DNA of 64,000 bases, taken from Glycomyces albidus. GTDB lineage: Bacteria > Actinomycetota > Actinomycetes > Mycobacteriales > Micromonosporaceae. How positions within the stretch are numbered: the stretch's first letter is position 1; every line of letters starts with the position of its first letter. Where the stretch lies: assembly GCF_009451885.1 (NCBI RefSeq), contig NZ_WIAO01000012.1:79362-143361 (forward strand), in the 5' to 3' direction. The notes below the pieces were generated by a model that saw only the letters and a program-made list of their open reading frames with translations, was not told the origin of the DNA and ran no database searches. Of the stretch, positions 17,198 to 24,298 are shown in pieces. The position numbers and the translations under genes were made by a program.

Positions 17198-18166
17198 ATG
17201 AAGGACATCACCGGCATCCACCACATCGGACTCCTCGTCCGCGACATGGGCGCCGCCCTCGCCGCCTTCCGGCGGCTCGGCTTCCGCCTCGGCCCGCCCG
17301 CCTATCCCGCGCTGCCTCCGGCGCCGGGCGCCGATCCCGAACCGGTCGGCGCCGGCAACGCCCACGCCGACTTCCCCCGGAGCTTCATCGAACTCCTCGC
17401 GTTCGCCGGCGACGCCGCCCGCCTGCCCGAGGACGCCGAGCTGGTGCCCCTGCGGGTCCCCGACGACCAGCTCGCCGCCACCAGGGCCGTCATCGGCCGG
17501 ACCGTGAGCGGCCTGGCCGACCGCCTCGCGGTCGCCGAAGGCGCCCACATCCTCGTCTTCACCACCGGCGACGCGGAGCGGACCGCCGCCCGGCTCGACG
17601 CCGCCGGGGTCCCCAACAGCGGCGCCCGCGCCGCCCAGCGCCCGATCGCGACCGCCGGCGGCACCGTCATGGCCGAGGTCCGGTTCCTCGAGCTCCACGA
17701 CCGCGGCCTGCCGGACGGCCTGGTGCCCGAAGGCCGCGTCGGCGCGGCCGAAGACGCCCCCGCGGACCTCCTCGACGCCCAGACCGGGCTCGAGCATCCC
17801 AACGGCGCCCGCGCCATCGCCGAGTGCGTCGTCTGCGTCGCACCGGACCGGCTCGCCGGCACCGCCGAGCGCTACGGGCGGTACCTCGGCGCCGCACCGG
17901 ATTCCGACGGCCCGACCCCGGTCTTCACGCTCGGCTCCAGCCGCCTCGTCCTCACCGCGGCGGACCGGTTCGGCGACCGCTACCCGGGCGAGCGGCCGCG
18001 CACCGTGCCCGGCATCGGCGCCTGCACCGTCGCGGTCGCCGACCTCGCGGCCGCCGAGGCGCACCTGCGCGGCGCCGGCATCCGGCTCGGCCGCAGCGCC
18101 GACGGCCGCCCGTTCATCCCCGCCGCCTCGGCCCTCGGCCTCACGATCGCCTTGACGGACGGATGA
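17198..18166 (+). CDS. VOC-superfamily protein (double glyoxalase fold)
   Basis: 322 aa, ATG after CAAGGAG. Two VOC modules are visible: residues about 1-150 begin IHHIGLLVRDMGAALAAFRRLG, and a second begins ECVVCVAPDRLAGTAERYGRYLG. This resembles the Glyoxalase_3-like (PF13468) or dioxygenase/resistance families, where a metal is bound between beta-alpha-beta units. Its reaction cannot be named. It is cotranscribed with the TetR gene just upstream. Confidence 0.8.
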   Translation: MKDITGIHHIGLLVRDMGAALAAFRRLGFRLGPPAYPALPPAPGADPEPVGAGNAHADFPRSFIELLAFAGDAARLPEDAELVPLRVPDDQLAATRAVIGRTVSGLADRLAVAEGAHILVFTTGDAERTAARLDAAGVPNSGARAAQRPIATAGGTVMAEVRFLELHDRGLPDGLVPEGRVGAAEDAPADLLDAQTGLEHPNGARAIAECVVCVAPDRLAGTAERYGRYLGAAPDSDGPTPVFTLGSSRLVLTAADRFGDRYPGERPRTVPGIGACTVAVADLAAAEAHLRGAGIRLGRSADGRPFIPAASALGLTIALTDG

Positions 18167-18174
18167 GCGTTCGG

Positions 18175-18222
18175 CCGCGGCGGTAGCCCGGGCGCGACGC
18201 ACGGCCGGCACGCCCGCCGCGG
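18175..18222. terminator. Possible bidirectional hairpin
   Basis: CCGCGGCGG (18175-18183) and CCGCCGCGG (18214-18222) are perfect 9-bp arms around a 30-nt GC-rich loop. They lie between the convergent VOC and iron-permease-like genes. Supported by position, weakened by loop length. Confidence 0.4.
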
Positions 18223-18247
18223 CGCACCGCCTCGCCGCGGACCGACT

Positions 18248-18670
18248 TCAGACGCTCTCGTCGTCCTCCAGCCCGACCGCGCGATGCAGCTCGTGGCGGC
18301 GCCGCGCCGCCTCCTCGTCGTCGTCGGCCGGCAGGCGGTCCAGGATGTCGGCGAGGGCGTCGGCGACGGCGTTGAGCTTGTGCTGGAGCGCCGCATCGTT
18401 CCGGGTCTCGCTGTTCTGGAGCAGCGCGACCATCAGGAACGTGATGATCGTCGTGACCGTGTGGATGATGAGATGCCAGGTGAGCTTCTCGAACCAGATG
18501 ACGGTCGGCGCCCACGCGAGCACCAGGAGGGCGCAGAAGACGAAGTAGCCGGGGCGGCCGGTGAACTTCGCGGCCCGCGACGAGAGCCGGTCGAACCTGC
18601 CCACGCGGGGCGAGACGTCCGATGGCATCGTCGGCGATGACGACTCGGATTCGTGGGGAGTGTCGCTCAT
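18248..18670 (-). CDS. Low-affinity iron permease family membrane protein
   Basis: 140 aa. After an acidic, Ser-rich N-terminus, two membrane helices follow: YFVFCALLVLAWAPTVIWF (about 42-60) and HLIIHTVTTIITFLMVALLQ (about 66-85). The post-helix segment LLQNSETRNDAALQHKLN is the signature of PF04120. Despite the family name, bacterial members are short, and iron transport is not established for them. A charged C-terminal tail follows. ATG 18670 was chosen over longer starts. It diverges from the SigB-type sigma gene, so stress control is plausible. Confidence 0.85.
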   Translation of the reverse strand: MSDTPHESESSSPTMPSDVSPRVGRFDRLSSRAAKFTGRPGYFVFCALLVLAWAPTVIWFEKLTWHLIIHTVTTIITFLMVALLQNSETRNDAALQHKLNAVADALADILDRLPADDDEEAARRRHELHRAVGLEDDESV

Positions 18671-18800
18671 GGGTGCGAAATGCCCCGCGCTCCGGCCGGT
18701 AAACCAGACCCCTTCTGAGCTGGGATTCGTCTCGTGTTCAGGACACTCCGTAGCCGTCGTTATACGCTCGGTTGTGACGACCGACGAGGGCGGTGGCCTC

Positions 18801-19589
18801 ATGACATCACAGCACGGCAGGACCGAGCGAGACGACTACAGGGCACTGGCTCCGCTGTTCACGGAGCTGGCCGGGCTCGACGTGGACGACCCGCGTCGCG
18901 GCGAGATCCGCGAGCGGCTGATCACCGGGCACCTGCCGCTCGCCGAGCACATCGCACAGCGGTACTCCGGCAAGGGCATCGTCAAGGAGGACCTGCTGCA
19001 GGTCGCCTCCGTCGGCCTCATCCACGCCGTCGACCGCTTCGACCCGACCTTGGGGAGCGACTTCCTCTCGTACGCGGTGCCGACCATGATGGGGGAGGTG
19101 CGGCGCCACTTCCGCGACACGGCCTGGCCGATGCGCGTCCCGCGCCGCCTGCAGGAGCTGCGCCTGGCGATCAACCAGGCCAGCGCCGATCTCGCGCAGG
19201 AGCTCGGCCGGCCGGCCACGTGCGCCGATCTCGCCGAGCACCTCGACCTCACCGAGGCCGAGATCGAGGAGGGACTGGAGGCGCGGCAGGCGTTCCGGTC
19301 GGTCTCGCTCGACGAGCCCGTGTGCCAGGACGCCGACCGCGCGCCGCTGTGCGAGACGATCGGCGCCGAAGACCTCGCGCTGGAGCTGGTGGAGAACCAC
19401 GAGGCGCTGCTGCCGCTGATCCAGGACCTCCCCGCGCGCGAGCGCCGCATCCTGGCGCTGCGGTTCTACGAGGAGATGACCCAGGCCCAGATCGGCGAGG
19501 AGATCGGCATCTCCCAGATGCACGTCTCCAGGCTCCTCAAGGGAACGCTCGAGGAGCTGCGCGAACGCCTGCTCACCGCCCCCAAGTGA
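18801..19589 (+). CDS. SigB/SigF-type general stress sigma factor
   Basis: 262 aa. Regions 2-4 are clear: GHLPLAEHIAQRYSGKGIVKE, DLLQVASVGLIHAVDRFD, FLSYAVPTMMGEVRRHFRD, WPMRVPRRLQELRL, then region 4 LPARERRILALRFYEEMTQAQ with IGISQMHVSRLLKGTL. This is the SigB/F/G group of actinobacteria, normally held by an RsbW-type kinase. No anti-sigma gene is adjacent, so control must come from elsewhere or be transcriptional. A GTG 27 bp upstream is an alternative start. The hemerythrin gene follows and may be cotranscribed. Confidence 0.92.
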   Translation: MTSQHGRTERDDYRALAPLFTELAGLDVDDPRRGEIRERLITGHLPLAEHIAQRYSGKGIVKEDLLQVASVGLIHAVDRFDPTLGSDFLSYAVPTMMGEVRRHFRDTAWPMRVPRRLQELRLAINQASADLAQELGRPATCADLAEHLDLTEAEIEEGLEARQAFRSVSLDEPVCQDADRAPLCETIGAEDLALELVENHEALLPLIQDLPARERRILALRFYEEMTQAQIGEEIGISQMHVSRLLKGTLEELRERLLTAPK

Positions 19590-19611
19590 CGGTGATGCAT
19601 GGACTGCACGT

Positions 19612-19628
19612 CCGCGGGTAACCCGCGG
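19612..19628. other. Short perfect inverted repeat before the hemerythrin gene
   Basis: CCGCGGG-TAA-CCCGCGG, 7-bp arms, 23 bp after the sigma factor stop and 35 bp before the hemerythrin start. It could be a weak attenuator or a protein-binding site; there is no U-run. Confidence 0.45.
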
Positions 19629-19663
19629 TGGTCAACGATGTCCGAAGGGAAGGGGCCGGAAAC

Positions 19664-20221
19664 GTGAGCGGCGATGTAGTGGACCTGATCATGGCCGACC
19701 ACCGCGAGGTGGAGCGGTTGTTCGAGGAGCTGAAGCAGCATCCGGAGAAGCGGCCGCTGCTGGCGCCGGTGCTGTCGGCGCTGCTGACGGCGCACAGCCG
19801 CGCCGAGGAGGCCGAGGTCTACCCGGTCGCGCGCTCGGAGGCCGGCGAGACCGAGGAGGTCGCGCACAGCCAGGAGGAGCACGAGCTGGCCGAGGAGCTC
19901 CTCGTCCGCATGAACGAGTGCGACCCCGAGTCCCCCGAGTTCGACGAGGTCCTCCAGGAACTGGTGGACGCGGTGACCCACCACGTCCAGGAGGAGGAGT
20001 CGACGGTCCTCCCGGGAATGAAGTCCCGGCTCGACGACGCGCGCCGCATGGAGCTCGGCGACGCGTTCGCGACCAGCCGCGCCGAGCACATGGGCGACAA
20101 GCCCGGCAAGGCCAGCCGCAAGGAGCTGGAGATGCAGGCGCGCAACATGAACATGAGCGGCACCGGGGACATGAACAAGGCCCGGCTGGCCGAGGAGGTC
20201 AAGAAGAAGGCGAAGGCGTGA
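19664..20221 (+). CDS. Hemerythrin HHE-domain protein with C-terminal SAP/Rho-N-like tail
   Basis: 185 aa from GTG 19664, preceded by GAAGGGAAGGGG. The HHE four-helix domain (about 1-135) carries the metal ligands: DLIMADHREVERLF, LLTAHSRAEEAEVYP, HSQEEHELAEELL and THHVQEEESTVLP. Such proteins bind a di-iron centre and respond to O2, NO or peroxide. The tail (about 150-185), RKELEMQARNMNMSGTGDMN followed by KARLAEEVKKK, resembles the short helix-extended-helix of SAP/Rho-N motifs, which bind nucleic acid. It follows the stress sigma gene by 74 bp. Confidence 0.88.
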   Translation: MSGDVVDLIMADHREVERLFEELKQHPEKRPLLAPVLSALLTAHSRAEEAEVYPVARSEAGETEEVAHSQEEHELAEELLVRMNECDPESPEFDEVLQELVDAVTHHVQEEESTVLPGMKSRLDDARRMELGDAFATSRAEHMGDKPGKASRKELEMQARNMNMSGTGDMNKARLAEEVKKKAKA

Positions 20222-20245
20222 CGCGCGCTTCCCGCTGATCCGCGC

Positions 20246-20297
20246 ATGAGCCCGCGGAAACGGTCGCTTCGATTCGCGATCGTTTCCGCGGGCTCAT
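20246..20297. terminator. 22-bp-stem bidirectional terminator reaching into the lacI stop
   Basis: The arms ATGAGCCCGCGGAAACG (20246-20262) and CGTTTCCGCGGGCTCAT (20281-20297) are perfect over 17 bp. They extend inward by GTCGC/GCGAT (one G-U pair) to a stem of 22 around loop TTCGATTC. It lies between the convergent hemerythrin and lacI genes, and its right arm overlaps the lacI stop codon. Confidence 0.85.
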
Positions 20298-21574
20298 CGC
20301 CGTACGGGGCCGGTGCTGGCGCGGACGGTCAGGGTCGTGGCGAGTTCGATGCGGGTCTGGGTGACCGCTTCGCCCGCGGCGAGCGCGAGGACCAGGCCGG
20401 CGGCGGTGGCGCCGAGTTCGGCGAAGGGCTGGTGGACGGTGGTCAGGGGCGGCCCGGACCAGCGCGCGTACGAGATGTCGTCGAAGCCGACGACGCTGAG
20501 CTCGCCGGGGATCGGGACGCCGGCCTGCCGGGCGGCCTCGTAGACGCCGAGCGCCTGGAGGTCGTTGCCGCACAGGACGGCGGTGGGCGGGTCGGCGAGG
20601 CGCAGCAGCTCGCGGCCGTGCGCGAACCCCTCTTCGAACGAGAACCACATGCCGGTGCGGACCAGGCGCTCGTCGAGGCTGGCGGCCGCGGCCGCGAGGG
20701 CGGTGCGGACGCCGTCGAGCCGGTCCCGCGAGCACCGGCGCTCGAGCGGGCCGGTGATGACGCCGATGCGGCGGTGGCCGAGGTCGAGGACGTGCTGGGC
20801 CGCGGCGATGCCGCCGTGCCGGTTGGCGGCGGCCACCGAGGGGACCGGGTGCAGCGGCTCGCTCGGCGGGTCGACGGCGACGAGCGGCAGCCCGCTCGCG
20901 CTGAGCAGGGCGTGCTGCTCGGGCGTGAAGCCCATGTGGGTGACGACGACACCGGTCGGGCGCCGGGCCAGGAGATCCTGGGCCCAGTTGCGGCCGATCG
21001 ACTCCTCTTGCAGCGCATCGGTGAAGGCCACCGCGAGCCCGTGCTCGACGGCGACCTGCTTGACGCCGCGCATGAGGTCGACGCCGACGTGGGCCTGGAG
21101 TCCGTAGAAGACGATCTCGACGCTCGCGGCGCGGGTGATCTTCTCGGGGCGCCGGTAGCCCTGCTCGCGCAGCAGGCGCTCGACGCGGCGCCGCGTCTGC
21201 GGCGCCACGCCCGCGCGTCCGTTGAGGACCTTCGACACGGTCGGCGCGGACACGCCTGCCAGCCGCGCGACGGCGGCCACGGTCATCCTCCGGCGCCGGT
21301 CCTCGGCCGCCGGTTCCTCCAGTGCCGCAACGGGCGCCGTCCTGTGCGGGGCGCCCGACCGCATGGCGCGCCGCTCCTCGGCTTCGGCGAGGAGCCGCGA
21401 GCGCACGCGCTCGGCCTCCGCCTCGGCCGCGGGCCCGGCCGGGACCGTCTCCACGAGGTACCGGCGCTTGCGCGTCTCCGGGTCGAGCCCGTCGTAGACC
21501 CGGACCCGCAGCGATCCGCTTGGGAGCCTTTCGATTTCGCCTCGCGAACGCCGCGGGCGCGCACCGGTCGTCAT
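20294..21574 (-). CDS. LacI-family regulator with N-terminal integrase-arm-like domain
   Basis: 426 aa, about 90 longer than a normal LacI protein. Residues about 10-65 (RGEIERLPSGSLRVRVYDGL, ETRKRRYLVETVPAGPAAEA, AERVRSRLLAE) look like the arm-type DNA-binding domain of actinobacterial tyrosine integrases. A charged linker leads to a LacI HTH at about 97-145: MTVAAVARLAGVSAPTVSKV, LNGRAGVAPQTRRRVERLL. The sugar-binding core follows with VDPPSEPLHPVPSVAAANRHG and LCGNDLQALGVYEAA. It diverges from the GH30 xylanase across 274 bp holding three palindromes, so it is the likely repressor of that gene. Its stop lies in the shared terminator. Confidence 0.88.
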   Translation of the reverse strand: MTTGARPRRSRGEIERLPSGSLRVRVYDGLDPETRKRRYLVETVPAGPAAEAEAERVRSRLLAEAEERRAMRSGAPHRTAPVAALEEPAAEDRRRRMTVAAVARLAGVSAPTVSKVLNGRAGVAPQTRRRVERLLREQGYRRPEKITRAASVEIVFYGLQAHVGVDLMRGVKQVAVEHGLAVAFTDALQEESIGRNWAQDLLARRPTGVVVTHMGFTPEQHALLSASGLPLVAVDPPSEPLHPVPSVAAANRHGGIAAAQHVLDLGHRRIGVITGPLERRCSRDRLDGVRTALAAAAASLDERLVRTGMWFSFEEGFAHGRELLRLADPPTAVLCGNDLQALGVYEAARQAGVPIPGELSVVGFDDISYARWSGPPLTTVHQPFAELGATAAGLVLALAAGEAVTQTRIELATTLTVRASTGPVRR

Positions 21575-21706
21575 GGAGCCACCGTAGCAGCGGGCCGGGC
21601 CGGGGCGCGATTCGCGACGGCTCCACGTCCGGCTCCACGCAATCGGCCGGACCGGCGTGTCCGCAGTGAACGGACTGATCGCGGCTCCGGAAGTTTCAGC
21701 GAAAAG

Positions 21707-21716
21707 CTATCGATAG
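21707..21716. promoter_or_regulatory. CTATCGATAG palindrome
   Basis: A perfect 10-bp palindrome in the lacI/GH30 gap, 133 bp from the lacI start. It could be an operator for the lacI side. Short palindromes of this size can arise by chance, though this gap is unusually AT-rich. Confidence 0.35.
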
Positions 21717-21758
21717 ACATCAATGAGAGTTTGGAAATTGTTCGCCTCTGAGCTGGGG

Positions 21759-21788
21759 TTGACTGGTCCCGAAGCCTGATCCTACGCT
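21759..21788 (+). promoter_or_regulatory. Promoter of the GH30 xylanase
   Basis: TTGACT (21759-21764), 18-bp spacer, TACGCT (21783-21788). The start codon is 60 bp downstream. Two inverted repeats overlap or directly follow the -10, as expected for a repressed promoter. Confidence 0.6.
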
Positions 21789-21797
21789 TCAGGATCA
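21777..21797. promoter_or_regulatory. Inverted repeat TGATCCT-N7-AGGATCA over the -10
   Basis: Perfect 7-bp arms (21777-21783 and 21791-21797) spanning the proposed -10 of the GH30 promoter. A dimeric repressor bound here would block RNA polymerase. Confidence 0.55.
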
Positions 21798-21799
21798 AG

Positions 21800-21812
21800 C
21801 GGTTGCCAACCG
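21800..21812. promoter_or_regulatory. CGGTTGCCAACCG palindrome, candidate LacI operator
   Basis: Perfect 6-bp arms CGGTTG/CAACCG around one central base, 11 bp after the -10 and 36 bp before the GH30 ATG. Position downstream of -10 matches the operators of the other hydrolase promoters in this window. Confidence 0.55.
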
Positions 21813-21848
21813 TGTTCATTCCGAAAGTTCCAACCCCCTGGAGGAGCG

Positions 21849-23132
21849 ATGGCGCCCCGTCCGAACCAGCCCTCGAACGAGCACCCGTCCCGTACCCCGC
21901 GATCGCTCGACCGAAGGGCGTTCCTCGCGCTCGGCGCACTCCCGGCCGCCGCACCGCTCCTCGCCGAACCGGCCGCCGCGCAGACCACAGTGCTCGTCCA
22001 GCCCTCCATCGGGCAGCAGATCATCCAGGGCTTCGGCGGCATGAACCACACCGTGTGGATCAGCGACCTGACCGCCGCGCAGCGGGACACGGCCTTCGGC
22101 AACGGCACCGGCCAGCTCGGCTTCTCGATCCTGCGCATCCCCGTCCACGAGGACCGCGCCAACTGGAGCCGCGAAGTCGCCACCGCCAGGCGCGCGGTCG
22201 AGCACGGCGCCAAGGTCATCGCCTCGCCGTGGAACCCGCCCGCGAGCATGACCGAGACGTTCTCCGGCGGCCGGCGCCTGCGGTACGGCTCCTACGCCGC
22301 CTACGCGCAGCACCTCAACGATTTCCACGCGTTCATGCAGGGCAACGGCGTCAACCTCTACGCCGTCTCGATCCAGAACGAGCCCGACTACGCGCACGAG
22401 TGGACCGCGTGGACCCCCACCGAGATCGTCCGCTTCCTCAAGGAGAACGCCGGCTCGATCAACACCCGGGTGATGGCCCCCGAGTCGTTCCAGTACCGCA
22501 AGAACCTCTCCGACCCGATCCTCAACGACCCCGCCGCCCTCGCCAACCTCGACGTCCTCGGCGCCCACCTCTACGGCACCCAGCCCGCCGACTTCCCCTA
22601 CCCGCTGTTCCAGCAGAAGGGCGGCGGCAAGGAGCTGTGGATGACGGAGGTCTACTACCCCAACAGCACCGACTCGGCCGACCTGTGGCCGCAGGCCCTC
22701 GACGTCGGCGAGCACATGCACCGCGCGCTCGTCAACGGCCGCTTCCAGGCCTACATCTGGTGGTACATCCGCCGCGGCTACGGCCCCATGCGCGAAGACG
22801 GGCAGATCAGCAAGCGCGGCGCGAACATGGCGCACTTCTCCAAGTTCGTGCGCCCCGGCTACCAGCGGATCACCGCCACCGCGAACCCGCAGTCGAACGT
22901 CTACATCAGCGCGTTCAAGAGCGGCTCCAAGATCGTCATCGTCGCCGTCAACAAGAACGCCTCCCCGGTGTACCTCCCGTTCACCATCGAAGGCGCCGGC
23001 TCGGGGACGCTCGCCACCTGGGTGACGACCGCCTCGCAGACGCTCGCTCCCTACACCGCCGTCACGATGACCAACGGCTCCTTCGGCTCCCAGCTCCCGG
23101 CCCAGAGCATCAGGACCTACGTGACCCAGTGA
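21849..23132 (+). CDS. Secreted GH30 (subfamily 8-type) glucuronoxylanase
   Basis: 427 aa, RBS GGAGGAGCG. The N-terminus (SLDRRAFLALGALPAAAPLL, then EPAAAQ) is a Tat-type or Sec signal peptide. The catalytic barrel contains IQGFGGMNHTVWISDL, ILRIPVHEDRANWSRE, acid/base E178 in SIQNEPDY and nucleophile E267 in LWMTEVYYPN. This WxTE-Y pattern and the length match XynC-type glucuronoxylan endoxylanases. The C-terminal beta-domain (about 345-427) is the family side domain, with no extra binding module. It should release glucuronic-acid-substituted xylo-oligosaccharides outside the cell. It is divergent from and probably repressed by the LacI fusion. Confidence 0.9.
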   Translation: MAPRPNQPSNEHPSRTPRSLDRRAFLALGALPAAAPLLAEPAAAQTTVLVQPSIGQQIIQGFGGMNHTVWISDLTAAQRDTAFGNGTGQLGFSILRIPVHEDRANWSREVATARRAVEHGAKVIASPWNPPASMTETFSGGRRLRYGSYAAYAQHLNDFHAFMQGNGVNLYAVSIQNEPDYAHEWTAWTPTEIVRFLKENAGSINTRVMAPESFQYRKNLSDPILNDPAALANLDVLGAHLYGTQPADFPYPLFQQKGGGKELWMTEVYYPNSTDSADLWPQALDVGEHMHRALVNGRFQAYIWWYIRRGYGPMREDGQISKRGANMAHFSKFVRPGYQRITATANPQSNVYISAFKSGSKIVIVAVNKNASPVYLPFTIEGAGSGTLATWVTTASQTLAPYTAVTMTNGSFGSQLPAQSIRTYVTQ

Positions 23133-23173
23133 GCCGCGGTCCGCGGACCGAACGCATCGCGCCGCCCCCGGCA

Positions 23174-23210
23174 CGGTCGGCGGCGAGGCCCGGCGCCTCG
23201 CCGCCGACCG
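23174..23210. terminator. 16-bp perfect hairpin between convergent genes
   Basis: CGGTCGGCGGCGAGGC (23174-23189) and GCCTCGCCGCCGACCG (23195-23210) around loop CCGGC. It lies midway between the GH30 stop and the convergent GlxA-type regulator stop. Confidence 0.85.
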
Positions 23211-23226
23211 GCACGATCCCCTGTCC

Positions 23227-24228
23227 TCAACGCGGACTCGACCCGGCGGCCGCCCCGGCGAACGTCCGCCGATACGCGCTCGGCGAGACCCCAAGGGCCG
23301 CTTGGAAATGCATCCGCAGCGACGAGGCCGACCCGAACCCCGCCTCGGCGGCCACGCGGTCGATCGGCTCGTCGCTGCGCTCGAGCAGGTGCCTGGCCCG
23401 CTCCAGGCGCTGGTGGAGCAGCCACCGCTGCGGCGAGGTGCCGACCTCCTCGCGGAACCGGCGCGTGAACGTGCGGACGCTCATCGCCTCGCACTCGGCG
23501 AGCTGCCGCAGTGTCAGCGGCTCGTGGAGCCGCGCCAAGGCCCACTCGCGGGCCCTGCGGGTCGCCGCCGCGCCCGTCTCGGGGACCGGCCGCTCGATGT
23601 ACTGGGCCTGGCCGCCGTCGCGATGCGGCGGCACCACCGACCGGCGCGCCACCCGGTTCGCCACGGCCACCCCGAAGTCCACTCTGGTCATGTGCAGGCA
23701 CAGGTCGAACCCCGAGGCCACGCCCGCCGACGTCAGGACGTCGCCCTCGTCGGTGTACAGCACGTCCGGTTCGAGCCGCACCCGCGGGTACAGCCGCCGG
23801 AACCGCTCGGCCGCATCCCAGTGCGTCGTCGCCCGCCTGCCGTCGAGCAGCCCGGCCGCCGCCAGCACGAACGACCCGGTGCAGATCGACGCGATCCGGG
23901 TCCCGGGCCGGATCATCGCCAGCGCTTCGGCGAGCGGCCCCGGCAGCCGGCCGCTCGTCCACGACTCGTCCGTCTCGTGCGCCGACGGCACCACGACCGT
24001 GTCGGCCTCGGCCAGCGCCTCCGGCCCGTGCTCGACGTTCACGGTGACATCGGTGTCCGTGCGCACCACGCCCGGCTCGGGCGTGCACGTCGCCACCTCG
24101 TACAACCGCTCGCCGGCCTCCTTCGCGACACCGAACACCCGGTGCGGGATGCCCAGCTCGACCGGCAGGAGGCCGTGGCGGACCAGGACCGTGACGCGGT
24201 GCCGCCCGGGATGCTGAAAAACGCCCAT
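23227..24228 (-). CDS. GlxA-type AraC-family regulator (DJ-1/PfpI + AraC HTH)
   Basis: 333 aa from ATG 24228; longer starts add unrelated residues. Residues about 10-190 form a DJ-1/PfpI-like domain: HRVTVLVRHGLLPVELGIPH and SICTGSFVLAAAGLLDGRRA. The Cys in ICTGS sits at the nucleophile elbow, but in GlxA regulators it is usually a sensor, not an enzyme. Residues about 225-325 are the AraC double HTH, including LRQLAECEAMSVRTFTRRFR and AAEAGFGSASSLRMHFQ. It diverges from an MFS transporter across 70 bp and probably controls it. Confidence 0.9.
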   Translation of the reverse strand: MGVFQHPGRHRVTVLVRHGLLPVELGIPHRVFGVAKEAGERLYEVATCTPEPGVVRTDTDVTVNVEHGPEALAEADTVVVPSAHETDESWTSGRLPGPLAEALAMIRPGTRIASICTGSFVLAAAGLLDGRRATTHWDAAERFRRLYPRVRLEPDVLYTDEGDVLTSAGVASGFDLCLHMTRVDFGVAVANRVARRSVVPPHRDGGQAQYIERPVPETGAAATRRAREWALARLHEPLTLRQLAECEAMSVRTFTRRFREEVGTSPQRWLLHQRLERARHLLERSDEPIDRVAAEAGFGSASSLRMHFQAALGVSPSAYRRTFAGAAAGSSPR

Positions 24229-24250
24229 GGCCCGATCCTCGCACATATTG

Positions 24251-24267
24251 GCCAGCGGGCCACTGGC
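24251..24267. promoter_or_regulatory. Inverted repeat GCCAG-N7-CTGGC in the regulator/transporter gap
   Basis: It sits in the middle of the 70-bp gap between the divergent GlxA-type regulator and MFS gene, next to CATATTGG, a possible -10 area. It could be a shared operator; five-base arms are weak evidence. Confidence 0.35.
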
Positions 24268-24298
24268 AGCGCCGCCCCCGCCCGACCAAGCTGGTCCC

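Noticed and set aside
13522..18186. Very long open frame of about 1550 codons on the plus strand across several genes
   Set aside because: It is rich in Arg, Pro and Ala, lacks domains, and covers the other frame of the GH5, repeat-protein, TetR and VOC genes. High GC makes such open frames by chance.
21380..21574. Integrase gene or attachment site suggested by the arm-like domain
   Set aside because: The rest of the protein is LacI, with no tyrosine recombinase domain and no tRNA nearby, so there is no evidence of an integrated element.
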